Below are positions 47,687 through 56,500 of a stretch of DNA of 61,705 nt, piece by piece; within the stretch, counting starts at the first letter, position 1; every line of letters begins with the position of its first letter. The translations under genes were made by a program, and so were the position numbers. Below the pieces are notes generated by a model, which made no database searches, was not told where the DNA came from, and saw only the letters and a list, made by a program, of their open reading frames with translations. Source of the stretch: CS1-C013 sp964353745 (GTDB taxonomy: Archaea > Aenigmatarchaeota > Aenigmatarchaeia > Aenigmatarchaeales > Aenigmatarchaeaceae); assembly GCA_964353745.1 (NCBI GenBank), contig CAYGWD010000002.1:1-61705 (forward strand), read 5' to 3'.

Positions 47687-47704
47687 CTGATGAACTTATT
47701 TTTC

Positions 47705-48088
47705 ATGGAAGAACGTTTGTATAGTGCATTGGACGTTTTTAGAGGAAACGACTTGGTAGAGATGGACTTGACAGTACCTTCTGGGAAGGAAAATGAAGTT
47801 AAAGGCATGCTATATGACATGTCAGGCACAAAGAATGGAATGTTCCAGAATGGTTGTTGGCAGTCAAAAAACCCTCAGACTAATACAGTCACTTTTTGGT
47901 CTCCAACTCTAACAGTAGAAAAAGCAAAAATAATATGTAAAGATTGCCCAGAATACGTTGGAATAAAGTTAAGCGCTGTTTATCCTGTCGGTTCCGAAGA
48001 AGCTGTTTACGAAGGGCCATTAACATTGGCTAGAAAAGAGTTCAGGTCTCTTCAGAGAAAGTTTAGGAAATTGATAGGAAAGACCTAG
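47705..48088 (+). CDS. Hypothetical protein, 127 aa
   Basis: Unrecognised. The pattern is alpha-beta: strand LVEMDLTVPSG, helix KENEVKGMLYDM, strands NTVTFWSPTL, helix VEKAKIICKDCPEYVG, strand IKLSAVYPVGSEEAVYEG, then a basic helix ARKEFRSLQRKFRKLIG. One CKDC pair. It might be a small nucleotide- or RNA-binding fold, but no motif decides. Own promoter. Confidence 0.55.
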   Translation: MEERLYSALDVFRGNDLVEMDLTVPSGKENEVKGMLYDMSGTKNGMFQNGCWQSKNPQTNTVTFWSPTLTVEKAKIICKDCPEYVGIKLSAVYPVGSEEAVYEGPLTLARKEFRSLQRKFRKLIGKT

Positions 48089-48158
48089 ATTTTTAAAAAA
48101 CAATAATTTATCAACACATTCGTAAACTAAATTAATAAGGTAAGACAATATTCTTTCT

Positions 48159-49541
48159 ATGAAATTGTCAAAGAAAAAGCTAAACCAGGCATTAAACAAT
48201 TCAATAAAAGACGGTGCAGCCTACTCTGCGATGGATGGCATAACCAGCACTTACACCACGCCATTCGCTTTGGCTCTGGGAGCCAATGACGCTGAGGTAG
48301 GAATATTGAGCTCTATTCCCAATCTCTTTATCACTTTGTCTCAGATATTTGCAGGAAAATACATAGAAAAAAGGGGCGGAAAAAAAGTAGCCGTAAGCCT
48401 TTCGTTAGCGCAAAGGTTAAGTTGGTTGCTCATCGCCTTCATACCTTTGTTTATTTTTCAAGGCAGTTTATTCTTGTTCATATTTCTAATAGTTCTGATA
48501 CAGGTTATCCTAAGTTTTGCTTCAACCGCATGGTCGGCTTGGATGGGTAATCTTGTTCCTGAGAACATCAGGGGCAGTTATTTTGGAAAGAGGAATGCGA
48601 TAGTAGGCATTTTTAGTTTTGCCACGGCACTGATTGCAGGATGGCTGCTAGGATTGATAAACGGCTTGATAGGATTCTCGTTGGTGTTTTTCCTTGCTTT
48701 TATCTTTGGTTTGATTTCCTACTTTTATCTAACAAAAATACCAGACACAGGATATAGACAGGAGAATAAGTCAAATAATAATTTCAATGCTTTCAAATTC
48801 ATCAAGGATTTTAAGAAATATAGCAACTTCCGTCCATTTACCGTTCACATGTCTTTGTTAAGTTTTGCGGTAAATATAGCGTCGCCTTTCTTTACAGTCT
48901 ACATGCTCAGCGTCATGAAAATAGGCTATGAATGGTACGGCATAGTTGTCGCAACAGAAATTTTCGCAAGGATTCTGATGCAGAGATATTGGGGTAGGCT
49001 GTCTGACAAATTCGGAGACAGGACAATAATGTGCTTGTGCAACATCCTCATAGTATTCTATCCGTTGCTGTTTTTGTTTGCTGTCAATACCTTCCAATTA
49101 ATTTTGATAAGCATATTCTCGGGCATTGCTTGGAGCGGTTTTGATCTTACATCCTTCAACTACCTATTAGACATTACACCGCCTGAAAAGAGGCCTTCCT
49201 ATATTGCAAACTATAAAATATACGTTGGCTTTGCCTTGTTTCTAGGACCTCTGGCAGGGGGTTTTCTGTCCCAATATTTTGCTAATACAACCTTTTTATG
49301 GCTGAGCGGTTTGCAAGTTATATTTTTGCTGTCCTTTATCCTGAGAGGCGCAGTAACTGCTTATGGTATTCCTAGGATAAAGGAGGTTAGGGCCAAAAAG
49401 ATTTTGCCGGTGAGCGATGTTTTCCTCAAAGCCTTCGCAATCTATCCTGTCAGGGGGATAACGCATGAGTTAGTCTATGTTCAGAACAGATTCGAGCAAT
49501 GGGAAGATGGCATTAGAAAGAAATTTAAAAGTCTAAAATAA
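48159..49541 (+). CDS. Major facilitator superfamily transporter
   Basis: A 460-residue protein with about 12 hydrophobic helices in two six-helix halves and the MFS cytoplasmic loop motif between helices 2 and 3 (GKYIEKRGGKKVAVSL, variant of GxLaDrxGrr), plus the second-half equivalent GRLSDKFGDRTIM. The NIRGSYFGKRNAIVG segment follows helix 4. Substrate cannot be told from sequence. Both termini are predicted cytoplasmic; the C-terminal 60 residues are soluble and basic. Confidence 0.85.
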   Translation: MKLSKKKLNQALNNSIKDGAAYSAMDGITSTYTTPFALALGANDAEVGILSSIPNLFITLSQIFAGKYIEKRGGKKVAVSLSLAQRLSWLLIAFIPLFIFQGSLFLFIFLIVLIQVILSFASTAWSAWMGNLVPENIRGSYFGKRNAIVGIFSFATALIAGWLLGLINGLIGFSLVFFLAFIFGLISYFYLTKIPDTGYRQENKSNNNFNAFKFIKDFKKYSNFRPFTVHMSLLSFAVNIASPFFTVYMLSVMKIGYEWYGIVVATEIFARILMQRYWGRLSDKFGDRTIMCLCNILIVFYPLLFLFAVNTFQLILISIFSGIAWSGFDLTSFNYLLDITPPEKRPSYIANYKIYVGFALFLGPLAGGFLSQYFANTTFLWLSGLQVIFLLSFILRGAVTAYGIPRIKEVRAKKILPVSDVFLKAFAIYPVRGITHELVYVQNRFEQWEDGIRKKFKSLK

Positions 49542-49560
49542 ATAGCATAGAGGTGATTCT

Positions 49561-50175
49561 TTGAAAAAATTAGTTGTAATTGCGTTAGTAGCTATGGTCT
49601 TGACAGCTACGATAGTATTCGCACTGCCAAAGCCCTTGCAGAACAATAAGGATGCATTCAAAACAATGCTAAAGGATTATCTGAGTCCGGTTTTGCACGG
49701 TTATGGGATAGGCTTTACACAAGACAACTACATCACAGCAAAATGGCACATCACTAATATAAAAATATTAAACAAGACTGAGATAAAAGATGTGATACAG
49801 AAAGCAAAATCAGAAAACGTGGCAGACTGGAACACTATGCTGGTAAGGATAAAGTCCGAATTGGATACAAATGGAATGATCGCAAAGAAAGGAAGAATCA
49901 GGATGGAAGGTAAAGATTATCTTTTGACAACAATTCAAGTTTCTGATGCAAACGCTACCGCAGAAATAAGGGAGATGCCTGACTGGAACGCTTGCAAACA
50001 GCAGAATGTCTCGGCAGAAGATTGCGAGGAAAATGCAACAAATATTGGTAACATATCATTAACTAAGAAAACAAGAGCAAACCAAGAAATATCTGGCGAG
50101 CCAAGAGTTTGGGCAGGAACACTGAATTTCAATAATACCGCTTATACGTTCGTTACACTGGTTTATCCGAGGTGA
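49561..50175 (+). CDS. Secreted hypothetical protein, 204 aa
   Basis: Starts at TTG 49561 after GAGGTGA. A signal peptide MKKLVVIALVAMVLTATIVFA with likely cleavage after FA-LP is followed by a soluble domain without known motif: YLSPVLHGYGIGFTQDNYITAKWHITNIKIL, RIRMEGKDYLLTTIQV and GTLNFNNTAYTFVTLVYPR look like an extracellular beta sheet. Two Cys close together (ACKQQNVSAEDCEEN) may form a disulfide. Pairs with the next gene. Confidence 0.65.
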   Translation: MKKLVVIALVAMVLTATIVFALPKPLQNNKDAFKTMLKDYLSPVLHGYGIGFTQDNYITAKWHITNIKILNKTEIKDVIQKAKSENVADWNTMLVRIKSELDTNGMIAKKGRIRMEGKDYLLTTIQVSDANATAEIREMPDWNACKQQNVSAEDCEENATNIGNISLTKKTRANQEISGEPRVWAGTLNFNNTAYTFVTLVYPR

Positions 50176-50179
50176 TGCT

Positions 50180-50440
50180 ATGAATTCAAAATTGATAATA
50201 GTCGCAGTCGTTATAGCAATAGCGATAGCATTTATGGCCTTTATTAGTTCACAGAAAGTTTCATCTGGAACATCCACGAGTGGAACCACAGTTACAAGCG
50301 AGGAAAGTTCTATTGTAGACGATCAGGTAAACAGCATATCCGAGGAGCAATTGAAGGCTGTTTCAGCAGAAGACCCTAACTTTATAGCAGATTCTCAGAA
50401 CAGCATAGTAGCTGATGCAAGCATATTTTATTATGAGTGA
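50180..50440 (+). CDS. Membrane-anchored acidic protein, 86 aa
   Basis: Residues 4-24 form a signal anchor (KLIIVAVVIAIAIAFMAFI) and the rest is a Ser/Thr/Glu-rich extracellular tail ending in FYYE. It begins four bases after the previous stop with GGTGATG, so the two secreted proteins are cotranslated. No family recognised. Confidence 0.6.
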   Translation: MNSKLIIVAVVIAIAIAFMAFISSQKVSSGTSTSGTTVTSEESSIVDDQVNSISEEQLKAVSAEDPNFIADSQNSIVADASIFYYE

Positions 50441-50483
50441 TTTTCCCTTTTGATTATTAATCCAGAATATATTTGTTGAAATA

Positions 50484-50615
50484 TTATACTATTAATCTTA
50501 ATCTCCTGACAGCGTCCCTGACAGCCTCGGACCTGTTGGGATAAAAGCCTTTTTCTATAAAGCCATCAAGCTTTTCGATAAGCTCTCTTGTCAGCCTTAT
50601 TTGAATTGGGTGCAT
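50484..50615 (-). CDS. CopG/RHH-type regulator, 43 aa
   Basis: MHPIQIRLTRELIEKLDGFIEKGFYPNRSEAVRDAVRRL is a textbook ribbon-helix-helix: strand IQIRLT, helix, turn with YPNRSEAVRDAV. The upstream in-frame codons to 50711 are unrelated AT-rich sequence; the TATA-like stretch at about 50636-50645 and the RHH pattern place the start at 50615. It stands near the toxin-antitoxin genes and may control its own transcript or theirs. Confidence 0.7.
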   Translation of the reverse strand: MHPIQIRLTRELIEKLDGFIEKGFYPNRSEAVRDAVRRLRLIV

Positions 50616-50851
50616 AACTAAATTAAAGACAGAAAAGGATTTATATGTGAATTCCTTTAAAAAGGTTTCTTTCTTCGATACACCCGTGTTATTTCTGTAA
50701 TTCTCATGCAATTTAATTCGTAGAACTTATCAATGTGACTGATAGAAAAGGATTTAACTTAATTTTTCCACTGAAGTGGTAATTTTTATTAACACTATAA
50801 AGAGTTAAATATATCTGTATTTCTGATAATTTTTATATTTTCAATTGAAAA

Positions 50852-51259
50852 TTATCTTTCAATATAGCTCTTTATTTCTTTTATAAACATCCTAACATCT
50901 ATAAGGCTATTTTTAATTATTTCTTTCAAATGCTCAACTTTAATCCCAGCATACCTATGAACTAGAAGATTACGAAATTTTGCCATTTCAGCTAATCTTT
51001 TTCCAAGCGTTTCAGATATAACTTTGTTTTCTATAAGTATTGTAAACATTCTTGAATATTCCTCAGCTCTTTCAAAACCCTTTGCTGATATTATGTGATT
51101 GGCTATATCTATACAAGCTTCTGTTATTTCAAACAAAGAATATTTTACAGCTTGAATATCTCTATATTCCTTTAATTCTTTCCCCTTATAATTTTCAAGG
51201 AACTTTAAATCATCTTCTATTATATCAAACTTTGCTTCTATTAGATCTTTATCTATCAT
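50852..51259 (-). CDS. hepT: HepT-like HEPN toxin
   Basis: A 135-residue all-helical HEPN protein of the HepT (DUF86) group. The catalytic RNase motif RNLLVHRY (Arg-x4-His-x-Tyr) is intact near residues 94-101, and TEACIDIANHII is the conserved helix of the family. HepT toxins cut RNA and are kept in check by AMPylation from their MntA partner. It starts four bases inside the partner gene, the standard two-gene layout, antitoxin first. Confidence 0.88.
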   Translation of the reverse strand: MIDKDLIEAKFDIIEDDLKFLENYKGKELKEYRDIQAVKYSLFEITEACIDIANHIISAKGFERAEEYSRMFTILIENKVISETLGKRLAEMAKFRNLLVHRYAGIKVEHLKEIIKNSLIDVRMFIKEIKSYIER

Positions 51260-51651
51260 ACGCCTAACCTTTCTGTTCTCATTTTATCATATTCCTTATA
51301 AAATGGCTTAAAATCTATATATTTACGTATCATGAGTGTTTCAAATCTTATCCTTTTACTTTCATCTCTTGAAAATATTAACTTTCCATATTTTAAAACT
51401 TGATTAACAAAGCGTAAGGGTTTGTCATTTAAAACAACAACCTCAACATTTTTTAAATTTGCTTTATTCTCTATTTCTAAAGCCAACTTAACCTCATAAA
51501 AGATATTTTTTTTAAATTTTTCTTTTAAAACTATTCCAATATCAATATCACTACTTTTTCTCATCTGACCCCTTGCTAAAGAGCCGTACAAGTAACTAAA
51601 AGCAATTTCTTTATGTTTTTCTAGTATTTTGGATATGCCTTTTAATTCCAT
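51256..51651 (-). CDS. mntA: MntA-like nucleotidyltransferase antitoxin
   Basis: Minimal nucleotidyltransferase: YGSLARGQMRKSSDIDIGI contains the GSx10DxD active site, and ENKANLKNVEVVVLNDKPLRFV supplies the third acidic strand position. At 131 residues it is of usual size for MntA, which AMPylates HepT at its Tyr. It heads the toxin-antitoxin operon with a TATA-like AATTTATATATT upstream (about 51670-51681). Confidence 0.86.
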   Translation of the reverse strand: MELKGISKILEKHKEIAFSYLYGSLARGQMRKSSDIDIGIVLKEKFKKNIFYEVKLALEIENKANLKNVEVVVLNDKPLRFVNQVLKYGKLIFSRDESKRIRFETLMIRKYIDFKPFYKEYDKMRTERLGV

Positions 51652-51747
51652 ATCTTCTAATTAAGTTTGTTAGAATTTATATATTTGTAATTAATATACA
51701 AATTTATATCGAAAAATTTATATATTATTGGTTCAATAATGGTGCAC

Positions 51748-51882
51748 ATGGTTCAAAATAAAGACAATATCGATTTGGAGGCAGTATTACTTTTGCTCAG
51801 GGACGAAAATCACCTAAGAGGCATAGCTAAGCAGTTGAATGAGCCGGTTTATTTCATAGAATTTATAAAACAGCCAAACTGA
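51748..51882 (+). CDS. Truncated helix-turn-helix fragment, 44 aa
   Basis: ATG 51748, with VLLLLRDENHLRGIAKQLNEP reading as the first half of a winged-helix domain of the kind found in HTH-nucleotidyltransferases. The expected recognition helix is missing: the frame ends VYFIEFIKQPN and stops next to the neighbouring HEPN gene. It is either a minimal peptide or, more likely, the leftover of a recombined gene. Confidence 0.4.
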   Translation: MVQNKDNIDLEAVLLLLRDENHLRGIAKQLNEPVYFIEFIKQPN

Positions 51883-52296
51883 TCATAACTTTACATATTT
51901 TTTTATTAAATTTCTTTTCATAATGAAAATTTTGTTTATTATTTCTTTTCCCTGCTTGAATTCTACCTTGGTTCCATAATAATTTATGCTGTTCCTTATC
52001 CATCTAAGCCTGTCGAATTCCTCGTACTCAAATTCCTTAAATAGATTTTTCAGCAGTTCTCCGATGCAGATGTGAGATAAAACTTTATAACCCTTATAAA
52101 TGCAAATCGCTTCCATCGCCTCCCTTAAAGAATCGTATGCAAGAGAGACATATGCTGAGATGTTAACGCTATCCACGGACGCCTTCCTTACAGCATCCTC
52201 TTTTATCTTGGACATTTCTATCAAAGATTTGATGAGATTTTCATCCACTTCTGTTTTCTTTATCAAACCTTTTTGGAAGCATTCCTCTATGTCCAT
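51883..52296 (-). CDS. HEPN-domain protein
   Basis: A 137-residue helical HEPN protein: VSLAYDSLREAMEAICIYKGYKVLSHICIGELLK is the conserved core, and RWIRNSINYYG carries the Arg-Asn but with Tyr-Gly where HepT has His-x-Tyr, so the RNase activity may be absent or altered. It overlaps the upstream nucleotidyltransferase gene by ten bases, forming a second HEPN-MNT pair just beside the first. Confidence 0.8.
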   Translation of the reverse strand: MDIEECFQKGLIKKTEVDENLIKSLIEMSKIKEDAVRKASVDSVNISAYVSLAYDSLREAMEAICIYKGYKVLSHICIGELLKNLFKEFEYEEFDRLRWIRNSINYYGTKVEFKQGKEIINKIFIMKRNLIKKYVKL

Positions 52297-52808
52297 TTTA
52301 CATTACCTTGCACAACAATGCCGTTTAAAACATTGTTAATAAGATACTCGTTCTTCAGCTCTTTAACATTATTTACAACGAAGAGTTGTAATTTTCTGTT
52401 GATTTTTTCCTCAAACCTTTTTGTGTCAAAGCTATCTGTCTTTTCAGAGATTATAAGCAAGTCAAAGTCGCTTGTTTCTGTGTCAAGGCCGCGAGCAGCG
52501 GAGCCGAACAGTGTTATTGCCGGTTTCAGATAGAAGATGTTCAAGGCATCGAGCAGACCAGATTCTCTCAGCTTTCTTAAATTATAATATAATTTTAAAT
52601 CTCTGTAGTCATTGCTTTCTAGGTTTGCCTTGTACAAAATGAAAATTCTTTCCTTCCTTTCTTTCAAGAAATTCCCCTTTGCCAATTCCTTAAGCTCCTT
52701 GCTTGCCGTGGCCGGAGAGACTTTTAGAACTCTGGAAGCCTCCCTTACGTTAAATTCTCTGCTCGGCTCCTCAAAGAATATTCTCAACATCTCAAATATT
52801 TCGAACAT
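52287..52808 (-). CDS. Winged-helix plus minimal nucleotidyltransferase protein
   Basis: Residues 1-65 are a winged helix (EFNVREASRVLKVSPATASKELKELAKGNFL), residues 85-173 a nucleotidyltransferase with LFGSAARGLDTETSDFDLLII, the GSx10DxD active site. It pairs with the HEPN gene downstream as an antitoxin-like partner and may also repress the operon through its winged helix. Its first 25 bases overlap the end of a LAGLIDADG gene, so its start and promoter were probably changed by that insertion. Confidence 0.82.
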   Translation of the reverse strand: MFEIFEMLRIFFEEPSREFNVREASRVLKVSPATASKELKELAKGNFLKERKERIFILYKANLESNDYRDLKLYYNLRKLRESGLLDALNIFYLKPAITLFGSAARGLDTETSDFDLLIISEKTDSFDTKRFEEKINRKLQLFVVNNVKELKNEYLINNVLNGIVVQGNVKWT

Positions 52809-53212
52809 ATATTGTACACCGTTCCTCTCTTGACTCCTGTCTTTTTAGCGATTTGTCTATAGCTAAGGCCTTCTCTTCTTAATTTAAGAATTTCTTCTAT
52901 CTCTGTCTCGTTTACAATATGTGAAGAGTACGAATCTATCAATTCCGTCATTTGCTTTCCTTTGACATCAAAATTCGATCCAACTAATTCATGAAATTTG
53001 CGTATATTATGATACCCCAATATTTTCAATCTATAACAATTTTTATCTTTGTATAAACGGCTGATTATTCCAATGTTTTTTAATTTTTCACGTATTCTTT
53101 TCATGATGAGGATATTCTGGTTTGTTATGATTATTTGTTTGCCTTTGACCGATACGCAACCCTCTCCATCGAAAAATCCACGAATATACTCCAAAGTAAT
53201 TTGATTGTTCAT
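52784..53212 (-). CDS. Single-motif LAGLIDADG endonuclease with C-terminal HTH
   Basis: YIRGFFDGEGCVSV at residues 9-22 is a clean LAGLIDADG helix with the catalytic acidic residue; one motif means it would act as a homodimer. After the endonuclease core, residues 110-137 form a resolvase-like helix-turn-helix (LRREGLSYRQIAKKTGVKRGTVYNIC). 142 residues. The stop lies 25 bases inside the following nucleotidyltransferase gene, the same tail-overlap seen for the two larger endonucleases at kae1 and nreA. No dead host fragment is obvious upstream. Confidence 0.85.
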   Translation of the reverse strand: MNNQITLEYIRGFFDGEGCVSVKGKQIIITNQNILIMKRIREKLKNIGIISRLYKDKNCYRLKILGYHNIRKFHELVGSNFDVKGKQMTELIDSYSSHIVNETEIEEILKLRREGLSYRQIAKKTGVKRGTVYNICSKYLRC

Positions 53213-53571
53213 TTTATCTTACTATTGTTTAAATATATGAACAACTGTTTAAATAGCTTTCTATTATGAGATTTTCTGAAGATTCATCTAAGGATGAAAC
53301 ATCTTTAACACATAATGATTTTTACGCGTTTTCGTAATTGCTGTGCAATTCAATTCATAGTGCTCCCCAATCACGAATGTAAACCGATTTCAGATAAAAA
53401 TAAATAATATAATTAACAATTATCTTATGAAAGTGAGTTCATTTTTTAAGTAAAACTTATCAATTACTTATGTAATGACTGCGTAATGGGAGATAGGTAT
53501 TAATATTTTTGTTTCCTATTGTAAGTTATGTTTCGCTTAAAAAAGAAACAAAAAATAGGGGGTGTGTAGTT
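53213..53571. other. Intergenic region between endonuclease and surface-protein genes
   Basis: About 360 bases with no convincing gene. It holds two direct copies of TGTTTAAATA (about 53227-53255) that may serve as TATA boxes or operators for the divergent genes, a perfect hairpin TTCATCTAAGGATGAA (about 53282-53297), and a 23-codon frame at 53266-53337 that I do not believe strongly. The surface-protein promoter is probably in the AT-rich 53490-53510. Confidence 0.4.
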
Positions 53572-56500
53572 GTGAAAGGTTTATTAGGTAAAGCAAAAAT
53601 ACCAATAACAATTTTTTCCGTGATATTATTAGCAATTTTCGTGATTAATTTTGTTCTACCCTCTATCGCTGTAAGCAGCAGCGCTGTCATTACAACTGAT
53701 AAAGGAGATTATTCACCTGAAGAGACCGTACTGATTTCTGGAAGCGGATTTGCGCCGAGTTCTCCGTTAACTCTTTCTGTTACAAGGCCTACTTTACCAG
53801 ATTATACTGTTGATTCATGTTCTGTTTCCTCTTGTGATTTATCAATATTTTTAAACGGCCCTTTAACCTCTGATGAGGAAGGTTCGTTCTTCAACTATCC
53901 TTACAAGTTAGACGGTATCACAGGTGCGTACACTGTTGATGTGAGTGACGGAACAATATCGGCTCAGACAACTTTCACAGATTCTAGAACAATAAACTGG
54001 GTAGCTTTGGATGGTGGCACACATTGGACACCTCCTTCACCAAGTTCAAACGGAGATGCTGTAACTGTTGTACCTGGTGCTAATATCAATGCTGAGTTAT
54101 CAGTTACAACAAGTGGAAGTAATGATTATGATGACTGGAGATGTACGGAATACAGAATAGAAGGCTATAGCACAGTAGAAGTAGACCATGGTAATCATAA
54201 TGGAGATGGTACATACACAGATACTATTTCTATAACTGCTCCTCCTACTCCAGGAGTTTATGATGTAAGATTTGAAGCATATGAAGATGATAATTGTGAT
54301 GGGGGTGATAGTACAACATTAACATTAACAGACGCTATAACTGTTGAAAATCCTCAACCATTCTGCGGCGATGGTATAATTAATGGTAACGATGTATGTG
54401 ACGATGGAAATCAAAACAATGGAGATGGTTGTAGTTATCCAGCATGCCAAGTAGAATCAGGTTGGTCATGTACGAGTACAAATCCAAGTGTTTGCAAAAC
54501 TATTAACCCAACACTTCCAAGTTCTTGTGGAATAGACATGGTTCTTATAATAGACAGTTCTGGAAGTATTAGCAGCAGTGAATTAACCCAAATGAAAGAC
54601 GCATTCAAGGGATTTGTAGATGCGTTTTTGCCAAACACGCCGACACAGATAGCTGTTGTTGACTTTGATAGTCTTGGACATTTGGTTCAAGATTATACAA
54701 GCGATATTGATGATATAAAAAGTGCGATTGATTCTGCAACTAGTGGTGGAAATACTAACTGGGAAGATGGATTGAAAGAAGCCCATGATGAATTTAATAA
54801 TAGAGCTGATAAACCTGATTTGTATGTATTTGCTTCTGATGGAAATCCAAATACAGTTGGAGACACCTCTCCGTCTTCAGTTAGTGAAAGTGTAGCAGTT
54901 GCAGCGGCTGTAGCTAAAGCTAATATAATCAAATTAGCTGGTGTTAGAGTAATCACGCTCGGAATTGCGATTGGGAGCGGTGGTGCTACTAACTTAAAAG
55001 CAATATCAAGTGATGATGCTTATTATGACTCAGATTTTGAAACACTTGCAGATACTCTTGCTCAAATTGCAGAAGAACTTTGTGGAGGAACAATAACTGT
55101 TAAAAAATTAGTTGATGGAAGTCCAGCAAGCGGTTGGACATTTACTACATCTGTAACAGGAGGAAGTTCAGTTCCAACATCCTCAACAACAGGTGGAGAC
55201 GGTTTCATAAATCCTGTATTTGATATAGATATAGATGATACAACAGCAACTGTTGACGTAACAGAAACTCCAAAAGGTGGATATTTCTTTGTTAGTGCTA
55301 ATTGTATTGATCAGAATCAAAATCCTGTTGGAACACCCGGACAAGGAACAGTTACTGGAATAACTATCGAAAAGAATGATGCTATTTACTGCGAGTTCCA
55401 AAATACAGAACATGAATGCGAAGTAGATGAAGATTGTACACCAACTCAAGATCCTTGTTATGAAACACACTGTATGAAGGGTGAGTGTGTTGATGTATTT
55501 GCTGATAACGATGGTCCAGACACATCAAATATTGTTGTCGATCCTTATTACAATAATGGTATTTTTAATTTGACTGCAACAACACAAGACCAATGTTCTG
55601 TTATAAAAACAGCTGAATATTTTGTCGGTTTTGTTAATGGTGGTGTAGGTTCTTGTGATCCAGATGCACCTGTAAAAGGAACAATCTATCCTGCAGACGA
55701 TGGAAGTTTTGATTTAGATAAATTACTTGAAAATCTTTTGAAAAAGAATATAGTTTTCCGCAGTGACGGTGTTAACTGGGCATGTGTAAAAGCTCAGGAC
55801 AATGCAAACAACTGGGGTAACTGCAAATGTGTTAACTTTGAAACTGATGTATTACCACCAGATTGTCCTTATGACATTTATTTAGACAATGTTTTGTATC
55901 CAGATGAATACCTTATATGTGGAAACAATGCTTGGTTGAATGCAACAGTTTGCGACCAAGAGTCAAAAATGCAGGGTGGAGAATACTTCTTAGACATAAC
56001 AATTCCACCAGTTCCAACACCTTGGTCTGGTTTCTGGATGAATACTCTATATAACTTCACAAGACAAGACTCTTGGAAATGCTCTATAATTGGAGCTTTA
56101 GTTGATACGAGCAATTTGGCAGATGGAACTCATTATATAAAACTTAGAGGTAAAGACACTGCAGAGAACTGGGGCAAGATTTCAGAATGTTTGGGCGTTT
56201 CTTTCGTAAGGGACACAACAGCACCATCAACAACAAAGAATGTTGATGAAACAAAGATTAGGTGCGGCATAACAAGCGACGATGAAAAAGGGAATAGTAT
56301 TGAGCAATGTTGGTACATACAGCAAGGTACTCACATTCATCTAACTGCTTCAGATCCAGACCCCCAACAAACAGGAGAATTTTCTGGTTTGGACAAGATA
56401 ATGTGCCAGTTCAGATGGAAATTGAACTGGGAAGATGATTGGAGTGCATGGTCTGCACCAGCAGAATGTCCGAACCCAATAGTTTTTAATGAAGATTCTT

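Noticed and set aside
53213..53260. A displaced nucleotidyltransferase start upstream of the third LAGLIDADG gene
   Set aside because: The complement of this stretch has some AT-rich resemblance to the live start but no readable match to the first residues of the protein, so the dead-fragment part of the pattern is not claimed for this locus.
53509..53571. Start of the giant surface protein at 53509
   Set aside because: No ribosome site there, and the first 21 residues are polar and would precede the signal anchor. GTG at 53572 has GGGGGTGT at the right distance.
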